A stretch of DNA of 6,097 nt from G039029935 sp039029935. Its GTDB lineage: Bacteria; Chloroflexota; Anaerolineae; Caldilineales; Caldilineaceae. Below, piece after piece: positions 1-5,054 of this stretch. Both the position numbers and the translations under genes were made by a program. Under the pieces are notes generated by a model, which worked only from the letters and a program-made list of their open reading frames with translations, did not search any database and was not told the origin of the DNA. How positions within the stretch are numbered: position 1 is the first letter of the stretch; each line of letters begins with the position of its first letter. The stretch is from the NCBI GenBank assembly GCA_039029935.1, contig JBCCFC010000858.1, forward strand, positions 1-6,097. The letters are read 5' to 3'.

Positions 1-1
1 A

Positions 2-256
2 AACATTATATCTTCCCCACTCAGGATTGGGTTGGGTTTTGGTTTGATTGGCATACTGCTCACCTTGGTGGGCATTGCCCGTGGGAATGTCCCCATGAAC
101 CCCGCCAGTATGGGCATGGCATTGCTGATTGGCGGTGGCATGTGGTTTTTGGTCAGTTGGGCTGTGGCAACCGCAGCGACGGACGTGGAACAAGATATCA
201 TGCAAGACACGCTTGTGACGAGCGAGTCAAACATTGAGGGCAACCATTCGTTGTAG
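2..256 (+). CDS. Small membrane protein, C-terminal part (5' end outside window)
   Basis: The frame is open from the left edge to a TAG at 254-256, so the true start probably lies upstream. A TTG at 32, with AGGA just before it, is an alternative start. The visible 84 residues hold two hydrophobic stretches. One is rich in Gly, Leu and Ile (about residues 9-27), followed by a short loop with Arg, Asn and Pro. The second (about residues 38-60) contains GGGMWFLVSW. A polar acidic tail (DVEQDIMQD) follows. This looks like a two-helix inner-membrane protein or the end of a larger one. I do not recognise a family. The HAD phosphatase begins 4 nt after the stop, so the two are probably co-transcribed, but a functional link is not shown. 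Reality of the gene is fairly likely; its function is unknown. Confidence 0.55.
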   Translation, partial: NIISSPLRIGLGFGLIGILLTLVGIARGNVPMNPASMGMALLIGGGMWFLVSWAVATAATDVEQDIMQDTLVTSESNIEGNHSL

Positions 257-260
257 TACC

Positions 261-1073
261 ATGAATACACAAATCAACTTTAGTAAAATTCGTGCAGTCC
301 TGTTGGATATGGATGGCGTGGTCTATGTTGGTGAGCAACCGCTGCCGGGTGTTCAAGACTTCATGGATTTCTTGGAGGGAACGGGACGACAATGGCTCTG
401 TCTCACCAACAATTCCAGCAAAACACCACCCATGTTTGTTGAAAAGTTAGAGCGGATGCAGGTTCGCTCTAAGCCAGAAAATGTGCTGGATAGTTCGCAG
501 GCAACGGCCAAATGGATGATTGCACAATATCCCAACAGAGGCACAGTCCTCCCTATCGGTCATGAAGGCTTACGGGTCGCCATGCAGGATGCGGGCTTTA
601 CATTAACCGACCGCAATGACGAGGCTGATTTTGTCGTGGCGGGCATTGATTTTGACATGACCTATGCCAAAATGGAAGAGGCAACCCTAGCCATTCACAA
701 AGGCGCAACCTTTATTGGGACCAACGACGACCCCACCTTTCCCAGCGAAAAGGGGCAAGTACCCGGTGCAGGCAGCATCTTGGCGATGATTCAGACCACA
801 ACGGGTGTTGAGCCAATCGTTATCGGCAAACCCAATGCGGGTATGTTTGAGCAAGCCCTCAGCCAACTCGGTGTCACCGCCGAAGAAACCATGATGGTTG
901 GCGACCGCTATGAAACCGACATCATCGGCGCCATTGAATTGGGTATGATTACCGTCGGTGTGCTGACAGGCGTCACAACCGCGGAACAGTTCGCCGCCTA
1001 TGATCATCCGCCGGATATTGTGTTACATGGATTGCCAGATTTATTGGATTTGTGGAAGAGAGTTGAAGGTTGA
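261..1073 (+). CDS. HAD-superfamily subfamily IIA hydrolase (NagD / phosphoglycolate or nitrophenyl phosphatase type)
   Basis: This is a predicted cytosolic Mg-dependent phosphatase of 270 residues, the usual length for subfamily IIA. All four HAD motifs are visible. Motif I is DMDGVVY, with nucleophile Asp16 and acid/base Asp18. Motif II is LTNNSS (Thr49). Motif III is Lys190 in IGKPNAGMF. Motif IV is GDRYETD, with Asp215 and Asp220. Between motifs II and III lies the C2-type cap, including the NagD-like run FIGTNDDPTFP and PGAGS. Family members dephosphorylate small phosphorylated metabolites such as 2-phosphoglycolate, sugar phosphates or nucleotides; the substrate cannot be read from the sequence. 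ATG 261 is preferred because it places motif I at the expected distance. A TTG at 234 would overlap the upstream gene. No strong Shine-Dalgarno is seen, which fits translational coupling to the gene ending at 256. The last codons and the TGA stop lie inside a GGTTGAA repeat tract, so the C-terminus VEG is repeat-encoded. Confidence 0.93.
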   Translation: MNTQINFSKIRAVLLDMDGVVYVGEQPLPGVQDFMDFLEGTGRQWLCLTNNSSKTPPMFVEKLERMQVRSKPENVLDSSQATAKWMIAQYPNRGTVLPIGHEGLRVAMQDAGFTLTDRNDEADFVVAGIDFDMTYAKMEEATLAIHKGATFIGTNDDPTFPSEKGQVPGAGSILAMIQTTTGVEPIVIGKPNAGMFEQALSQLGVTAEETMMVGDRYETDIIGAIELGMITVGVLTGVTTAEQFAAYDHPPDIVLHGLPDLLDLWKRVEG

Positions 1074-1106
1074 AAGGTTGAAAGGTTGAAGGGTTGAAGG
1101 GTTGAA
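1061..1106 (+). repeat. GGTTGAA-type tandem repeat, left arm of an inverted pair
   Basis: Six head-to-tail units of 7-8 bp: AGTTGAA, GGTTGAA, AGGTTGAA twice and GGGTTGAA twice. The tract starts within the last four codons of the HAD gene and supplies its stop codon. Because the unit contains TGA and the steps are 7 or 8 bp, stops fall in all three forward frames (for example 1071, 1079 and 1087). A reverse-complement version occurs at 1238-1273. Confidence 0.9.
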
Positions 1107-1237
1107 GAATCTATCGAGGTAATGACGTTGGTTATCGTTTTAGCTAAACATAACAATCGAGTCTTACTTGTCCCTAGTTACAGACAAGATGCAAGCGTTG
1201 AATGAATTCTTGACTAAAATTCATACCACTATCTGCT
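1107..1237. other. Unique core between inverted repeat arms, with two hairpins
   Basis: This stretch of about 131 bp is non-coding as far as I can see and lies between the two oppositely oriented repeat arms. It contains two short inverted repeats. The first, 1131-1154, has arms GTTAT(C)GTTT and AAACATAAC, with one bulged C and a 5-nt loop. The second, 1167-1188, has arms CTTGTC and GACAAG with a 10-nt loop. Neither is followed by a T-run, so neither is a textbook intrinsic terminator. A TTGACT at 1210-1215 resembles a -35 box but has no convincing -10 partner. The stretch could be the leader of rlmN, a structured RNA, or the interior of a small non-autonomous element. Confidence 0.5.
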
Positions 1238-1273
1238 CTTCAACTTTTCAACCCTTCAACCTTTCAACCCTTC
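1238..1273 (-). repeat. TTCAACC-type tandem repeat, right arm of the inverted pair
   Basis: About four 8-bp units in the opposite orientation to 1061-1106 (TTCAAC, TTTTCAAC, CCTTCAAC, CTTTCAAC, then CCTTC). Its reverse complement aligns with the left arm over about 30 bp with few mismatches, so the two arms could pair across the core. It ends 7 nt before the rlmN ATG and occupies the position where a ribosome binding site would normally sit. Confidence 0.88.
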
Positions 1274-1280
1274 TTTTCTT

Positions 1281-2369
1281 ATGTCAGAACAAAAGATATC
1301 ATTACTAGATTATTCCAAAGAAGAACTGACCGAGTATATTGTGGGGTTGGGTCAGCCCAAATTTCGCGCGCAACAGGTGTGGGACTGGATATACAAACGC
1401 TATGTCGATGATTTTCAGCAGATGAAAAATCTGCCCAAGGCATTACGTAGCCAGTTGGCAGAAGAGGCCACCATCAACCCATTGACAACGGTCACACGTG
1501 TGGTATCACAGGCCGCAGATACCCAGAAGGTGCTCTTTTCCTTGCCCGGTGGACAGACCATCGAGGCGGTGTTGATGCTCTATGACAAGCGGCGCACCCT
1601 CTGTATTAGCAGCCAAGCGGGTTGCGGCATGGGCTGTACATTCTGCGCAACAGCGTTGGGTGGACTGGAACGCAACTTGACGGCAGGTGAAATTGTTGCA
1701 CAGGTCCTCTATTTTGCGCGCTATTTGGGCAGACTAGATGCGGACACAGAAGGTGTTGTGATGGATGTTGAGCGACCGACCAGCGTGACCAACATTGTGT
1801 TGATGGGTATGGGTGAGCCGATGCACAACTATCGCAATGTGTGGACAGCCCTGCGCCGCATCACCTCTGCCGATGCCTTTGGGCTAGGCGCACGAAACAT
1901 CACGTTGAGTACGGTTGGGCTGGTGCCAATGATCGACCGCATGGCCGATGAAGGCATCCAGATTGGCCTCGCCGTCAGTCTCCATGCACCCAATGATGAG
2001 CTACGCAGCCAGCTTGTCCCCATCAATAAACGTTTTCCCGTGGACACGCTGCTTGAGTCAGTTCAACGCTATATTGACAAAACCAATCGACGGGTGACAT
2101 TTGAATATGCACTGATGCGTGATGTCAACGACAGTCTTGAACTGGCGGCGGAGATGGGCGCCAAGCTATCGCCCCTACTCTGTCATGTCAACGTCATCCC
2201 GCTCAACCCCATCCCTGGTAGCAAATATCAGCCGACCAGCGATGAGCATACACAGCAGTTTGTGAATGTGCTGCGTTCTGCGGGTGTGTCAGCGACAGTG
2301 CGCTTGCGGCGTGGGATTGAGATTGATGCTGGATGTGGGCAGCTGAAGCGAAAGGTAGAAAGCATATAG
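1281..2369 (+). CDS. rlmN: Dual-specificity RNA methyltransferase RlmN (23S rRNA A2503 / tRNA A37, C2-methylating radical SAM enzyme)
   Basis: The 362-residue protein is full length for RlmN. The radical-SAM cluster motif is C115-GMG-C119-TF-C122. The catalytic cysteines expected of the family are present: Cys108 (in TLCISSQAGC, equivalent to E. coli Cys118) and Cys352 (in DAGCGQL, equivalent to Cys355, which carries the transferred methyl). GMGEP at 176-180 is the SAM-binding glycine motif, and the N-terminal region contains the usual FRAQQVWDWIY segment. The family methylates C2 of A2503 in 23S rRNA and of A37 in some tRNAs, using two SAM molecules and a [4Fe-4S] cluster. A spacer of roughly 20 residues before GMGEP (LGRLDADTEG...) is an insertion relative to E. 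coli as I remember it. The ATG at 1281 has no Shine-Dalgarno: the 40 nt before it are pyrimidine-rich inverted repeat and TTCTTTTCTT. Retention of the 108/352 cysteine pair and the RlmN-like C-terminus argues against Cfr. Confidence 0.97.
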   Translation: MSEQKISLLDYSKEELTEYIVGLGQPKFRAQQVWDWIYKRYVDDFQQMKNLPKALRSQLAEEATINPLTTVTRVVSQAADTQKVLFSLPGGQTIEAVLMLYDKRRTLCISSQAGCGMGCTFCATALGGLERNLTAGEIVAQVLYFARYLGRLDADTEGVVMDVERPTSVTNIVLMGMGEPMHNYRNVWTALRRITSADAFGLGARNITLSTVGLVPMIDRMADEGIQIGLAVSLHAPNDELRSQLVPINKRFPVDTLLESVQRYIDKTNRRVTFEYALMRDVNDSLELAAEMGAKLSPLLCHVNVIPLNPIPGSKYQPTSDEHTQQFVNVLRSAGVSATVRLRRGIEIDAGCGQLKRKVESI

Positions 2370-2372
2370 AGT

Positions 2373-2401
2373 TTGAACGATTTGGCGTATCGGTATATAA
2401 T
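2373..2401 (+). promoter_or_regulatory. Sigma70-like promoter for the HsdR-N-like gene
   Basis: TTGAAC (2373-2378) and a perfect TATAAT (2396-2401) are separated by exactly 17 nt. Transcription should start near 2408, giving a leader of about 50 nt. It lies directly after the rlmN stop codon and indicates that the downstream gene is expressed independently. Confidence 0.65.
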
Positions 2402-2443
2402 TTACTCATAATGGACATATGTTTTCATTCTTAACTAATGAGT

Positions 2444-2450
2444 GAGAGGT
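2444..2450 (+). promoter_or_regulatory. Ribosome binding site deciding ATG 2457
   Basis: GAGAGGT lies 6 nt upstream of ATG 2457. The in-frame GTG at 2442 overlaps this purine tract and has no ribosome binding site of its own, so 2457 is the better start. Confidence 0.6.
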
Positions 2451-2456
2451 AGCACG

Positions 2457-3104
2457 ATGGCGACAAAAATTCAAGCACGTAATGCAAGCTTAGATATTTT
2501 AGAGACGGATTTTGGCCTTCAAATGATTGAAAGACCTGACTTTTTCCCAGAGTGGCAGGTTGCTCTGCCAGAAATTAATGATATGGAAAAGCAGGCACTT
2601 GATAAAATTAGGGCAGGATATTTTCATCAAGTCAAGCATCCACCGATTATTGAGGATACGATTAAGCTGGCCGTTTTGTCACCGCTGCTCTATTTCGCCG
2701 ATTATTTTTTACAGCCACTCATCGTGAAATCAGAGACACCAATTACCCTCTCTTCTGAGGATGATGAGATTGTCATGGAAGGTAAAATTGACGTTCTTGT
2801 CCTAACGGGAAATTTTTGGCTGATGGTGATTGAGTCCAAACGCCCTGCATACTCGCTAGAGGCTGGGCTGGCTCAGATGTTGACATACATGTTAACCAGC
2901 CCAAATCTCAAGGAAGGACACCCAACCTATGGCATGATTACCAATGGTGGTGATTTTGTCTTTATCAAAGTAGCGCAGAGTGCTGATGGTTTGGGGTATG
3001 CGACCTCTCGAGCCTTTGTCTTGCGAAATCCGGGCAATGATTTATATCCCGTTTTGCAGATTTTAAAGCGATTGGGGACTCTGCTGTTTAAATCAACAGA
3101 ATGA
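2457..3104 (+). CDS. Stand-alone PD-(D/E)XK nuclease-fold protein, type I restriction HsdR N-terminal-like
   Basis: The 215-residue protein resembles the N-terminal nuclease domain of type I restriction R subunits (HSDR_N type), many of which occur as lone domains. The signature is E108-GKID112-VLV, then WLMVIE126-SK128-R, then GLAQ140-MLTY144. This corresponds to the D...ExK catalytic triad plus the QxxxY helix of RecB-like and HsdR nucleases. There is no DEAD-box helicase part, and no HsdM or HsdS gene is adjacent, so a working type I restriction system is not present here. The role is unknown; DNA binding or cleavage is inferred from the fold. It has its own promoter and Shine-Dalgarno and reads more AT-rich than rlmN, which may hint at separate acquisition. 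Its TGA ends 4 nt before the end of the convergent crotonase gene, with no hairpin terminator between. Confidence 0.85.
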   Translation: MATKIQARNASLDILETDFGLQMIERPDFFPEWQVALPEINDMEKQALDKIRAGYFHQVKHPPIIEDTIKLAVLSPLLYFADYFLQPLIVKSETPITLSSEDDEIVMEGKIDVLVLTGNFWLMVIESKRPAYSLEAGLAQMLTYMLTSPNLKEGHPTYGMITNGGDFVFIKVAQSADGLGYATSRAFVLRNPGNDLYPVLQILKRLGTLLFKSTE

Positions 3105-3108
3105 AAGC

Positions 3109-3873
3109 CTACTCAAATCGCGGCTTCCGCTTCTCCGCAAAGGCCCGCATCCGCTCCTGCGCATCGGGCAACATCCCTGTCGAGGCCATAATTTCGGCGG
3201 CGTAGTCATACGCCTCCGACTCATCCAACTCAATCTGCTTATAAAAGACGTCTTTGCCCAGCCCAAGCATCATCGGGCGACCGCGTGTGGCGCGCTCAAG
3301 TAATGTCAGCGATTCTTCGTAGAGCGTTTCATCGGGTACAGCGTAGTTGATCATACCCCACTCCGATGCCTGCGCTGCTGAGATAATATCACCAGTAGTC
3401 AGCATTTCAATGGCGCGTTTTCGTCCTACCGCACGGGTGACGGCGACCATTGGTGTAAAGCAAAACCAGCCACCACTGGCACCAGCCGTGCGGAATCCTG
3501 CACTTTCGGCAGCAACCACCATATCGCAACTCAAGGCCAATTGGCAACCCGCACCTACGGCAGGCCCGTTGACGCTGGCAACCACAAATTGAGGGATTTT
3601 ATGGAGCAACTGCATCATCTCGGCGCAGGTGCGCATCAAGTCACGCATCCCTGCTAGGTCGCGCGCCAACATGTCGTTGAAGTCATGCCCCGAACAGAAG
3701 GACTTGCCCTCGGCGCGTAGCAATACACCCTTTGCGTCACTCTCTTTAATGGTGTTGAGCGCAGAGATCAGTTCTTGAATCATGTCCAGTGTCAGGGCAT
3801 TGCGTTGTTTGGGTCGATTGAGTGTGATTTCGGCAAATTTGTCATTGACTGTAATTTTGATTGATGAGTACAT
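3109..3873 (-). CDS. Enoyl-CoA hydratase/isomerase-family (crotonase) protein, ECHDC3-like, catalytic glutamates absent
   Basis: The 254-residue protein is a normal-length crotonase fold. NRPKQRNAL (19-27) is the N-terminal signature. SFCSGHDF (58-65) and NGPAVGAGCQLALSCD (102-117) form the CoA/oxyanion-hole region, and the C-terminus AFAEKRKPRFE is typical. Aligned with rat enoyl-CoA hydratase, the catalytic Glu144 and Glu164 positions are Gln111 and Gly131. GCQL, the ASCD-like segment, FCxTP and GKxxFYKQ resemble human/bacterial ECHDC3 as I recall it. The protein probably binds an acyl-CoA thioester, but classical hydration of enoyl-CoA is doubtful. ATG 3873 (minus strand) is the natural start; no clear Shine-Dalgarno is seen in the AT-rich leader. 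The gene lies downstream of the PhyH gene on the same strand, across the 47-bp repeat array. Family assignment is firm; the reaction is unknown. Confidence 0.92.
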   Translation of the reverse strand: MYSSIKITVNDKFAEITLNRPKQRNALTLDMIQELISALNTIKESDAKGVLLRAEGKSFCSGHDFNDMLARDLAGMRDLMRTCAEMMQLLHKIPQFVVASVNGPAVGAGCQLALSCDMVVAAESAGFRTAGASGGWFCFTPMVAVTRAVGRKRAIEMLTTGDIISAAQASEWGMINYAVPDETLYEESLTLLERATRGRPMMLGLGKDVFYKQIELDESEAYDYAAEIMASTGMLPDAQERMRAFAEKRKPRFE

Positions 3874-3912
3874 AGTTTTTTACTGAATAGGAAAGTATAA
3901 ACCAGTAACACA

Positions 3913-4137
3913 GATTGGTTATCTGTGACGCAGGTAGCCAACCTGCGATACTGTCCTGCGATTGGTTATCTGTGACGCAGGTAGCCAACCTACGATACTG
4001 TCCTGCGATTGTGACACAGGTAGCCAACCTGCGATACTGTCCTGCGATTGGTTATCTGTGATGCAGGTAGCCAACCTGCGATACTGTCCTGCGATTGGTA
4101 ACCTGTAACGCAGGTAGCCAACCTGCGATACTGTCCT
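3913..4137. repeat. Array of five 47-bp tandem repeats, each with a hairpin
   Basis: The units lie at 3913-3959, 3960-4006, 4007-4045, 4046-4092 and 4093-4137. Four are 47 bp or nearly so; unit 3 is 39 bp because the 8 bp GGTTATCT are missing. They are contiguous, with no unique spacers. Each contains CGCAGGT-AGCCA-ACCTGCG or a one-base variant, giving a 7-bp stem with a 5-nt loop. Each also has CCTGCGAT-ACTGT-CCTGCGAT across the unit end. A degenerate partial copy (about 3900-3912) precedes unit 1 and creates a second hairpin, CACAGAT-TGGTT-ATCTGTG, at 3909-3927. The last unit is truncated exactly at the stop codon of the PhyH gene. The array fills most of the 264-nt gap 3874-4137 and shows no credible gene. 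Transcription leftward would place it in the 3' UTR of the PhyH gene and upstream of the crotonase gene. Confidence 0.93.
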
Positions 4138-4953
4138 TTATCTGTTATCGCTATACACAACAGGATTCAATGGCGTGTCTGCAATTCCTCCTGGCTTGGC
4201 GCCCGGAAACCATCGGTTTAAATCACTCTCTTGTGATGAATTTTGTGGTTCGGCGACGATCATATCTTTGTCGATATAGATAATCGTCATCACACTACGC
4301 ATTTGGTCAGTCTGGTTTGGCCCCGCACGGTGGAATGTCCAACCCGCATGAAAGCTGATTTCGCCCAAATCATAGGCTGAGACATCCTTGGGATAACGCT
4401 TGAGCGAGCGTTCAATTTTTTCTTCGCTCTCATCGCTAATCGCCAAATCGCGATATTGTAAAATGCGCTGACTCCCAACACAGAACGAAAGTGGTCCCAT
4501 CTCCAGCGGCACAGCTTGTAACGGAATCCATGCCGTGACCGAATGGTTGCTGGTGAGCGGCCAGTAGAATTGATCTGCGTGCCAAGGCGTGAAACCACCA
4601 CCCGGTTCCTTATAGAGTGCTTGGTCATGATACAAGCGCACCCCGTTGACTCGCATCAGTTGGGTCGCTATTTGACCCAGTCGTGAAGACAGACAGAATT
4701 CCTTCACCATGTCATCCTCTTCCCAGAGGTTGGTGATTTGCAAAAATGCCTTGGCATAGGTATTGCGCTCTTCTATTGGTGTATTCTGTTTGTTACGTAC
4801 AATGACCTGTCCCGTGATGTGTTCGCCATAATAGTCAAGCACATCCTGTGACAACACCTCTTTGAGCTTGATATAGCCGTCAGCCTGAAATTGATCGATT
4901 TGGTCCTGTGTAATCGTATATGGTTCCGCTATTTTCTGTTGTGGTGTCTTCAT
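4138..4953 (-). CDS. Phytanoyl-CoA dioxygenase (PhyH) family Fe(II)/2-oxoglutarate oxygenase
   Basis: The 271-residue protein carries the non-haem iron facial triad in PhyH spacing. PWHADQFYWP gives His125 and Asp127, and TFHRAGPNQT gives His208. Arg219 in QMRSVMTIIY follows as the expected 2-oxoglutarate-binding residue. The N-terminus DQIDQFQADGYIKLKEVLS (about 17-35) is the characteristic start of PhyH enzymes. The C-terminal FPGAKPGGIADTPLNPVVY resembles many environmental bacterial homologues. Members hydroxylate diverse small molecules using O2 and 2-oxoglutarate, and the substrate cannot be predicted here. ATG 4953 is preferred: AGGAG and GGTGAGG lie 3-5 nt upstream, and a TTG at 4989 would only add residues that are encoded in a leader hairpin. 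Two promoter-like sequences and an inverted repeat lie upstream. Its TAA stop abuts the 47-bp array. Confidence 0.95.
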   Translation of the reverse strand: MKTPQQKIAEPYTITQDQIDQFQADGYIKLKEVLSQDVLDYYGEHITGQVIVRNKQNTPIEERNTYAKAFLQITNLWEEDDMVKEFCLSSRLGQIATQLMRVNGVRLYHDQALYKEPGGGFTPWHADQFYWPLTSNHSVTAWIPLQAVPLEMGPLSFCVGSQRILQYRDLAISDESEEKIERSLKRYPKDVSAYDLGEISFHAGWTFHRAGPNQTDQMRSVMTIIYIDKDMIVAEPQNSSQESDLNRWFPGAKPGGIADTPLNPVVYSDNR

Positions 4954-4974
4954 GCTCTCCTCACCGTGATATGT

Positions 4975-4990
4975 ATTGCCTGATGGCAAT
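4975..4990. promoter_or_regulatory. Inverted repeat in the PhyH leader (candidate operator or RNA hairpin)
   Basis: ATTGCC-TGAT-GGCAAT is a perfect 6-bp inverted repeat with a 4-nt centre. It sits 21 nt upstream of the PhyH start codon, between the predicted promoter and the ribosome binding site. This is where a repressor operator or a translation-controlling stem-loop could lie. No regulator gene is in the window. Confidence 0.4.
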
Positions 4991-5005
4991 TAAAATTGTG
5001 TCAAT

Positions 5006-5034
5006 ATTGTACGAAATTATAGGAAATTCAACAA
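5006..5034 (-). promoter_or_regulatory. Second, overlapping candidate promoter of the PhyH gene (TACAAT)
   Basis: TTGTTG (5034-5029) and TACAAT (5011-5006) are spaced by 17 nt on the minus strand, shifted 10 nt from the other candidate. Only one of the two may be used. Confidence 0.35.
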
Positions 5035-5043
5035 GTGACTCAA
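5016..5043 (-). promoter_or_regulatory. Candidate promoter of the PhyH gene (TATAAT)
   Basis: Read on the minus strand, TTGAGT (5043-5038) and a perfect TATAAT (5021-5016) are spaced by 16 nt. The predicted start is near 5009, giving a leader of about 55 nt that includes the 4975-4990 inverted repeat. Confidence 0.5.
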
Positions 5044-5054
5044 TTCTCTATTGT

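Noticed and set aside
234..260. Longer HAD start at TTG 234
   Set aside because: It overlaps the preceding gene and adds residues ahead of a normal family N-terminus; ATG 261 fits motif I spacing.
1131..1188. Intrinsic terminator after the HAD gene
   Set aside because: The two hairpins are short, weak and not followed by a T-run.
1198..1238. Promoter for rlmN built on TTGAAT (1198) or TTGACT (1210)
   Set aside because: No acceptable -10 box at 16-18 nt from either; the nearest candidates match poorly.
3913..4137. CRISPR array
   Set aside because: Units are directly contiguous at 47 bp without unique spacers, and no cas genes are nearby.
3842..4283. Open frames through the repeat array (minus 3842-4027, plus 4095-4283)
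   Set aside because: They are translations of the 47-bp repeats and of the PhyH antisense strand, with no ribosome binding site and no protein-like conservation pattern.
4954..4989. Longer PhyH start at TTG 4989
   Set aside because: ATG 4953 has a good Shine-Dalgarno, and the extra residues are encoded by the leader inverted repeat region.
4982..5004. TTGACA on the minus strand at 5004-4999 as a PhyH -35 box
   Set aside because: The only -10-like partner (TACATA) is about 23 nt away, too far; the TATAAT and TACAAT candidates upstream are better.
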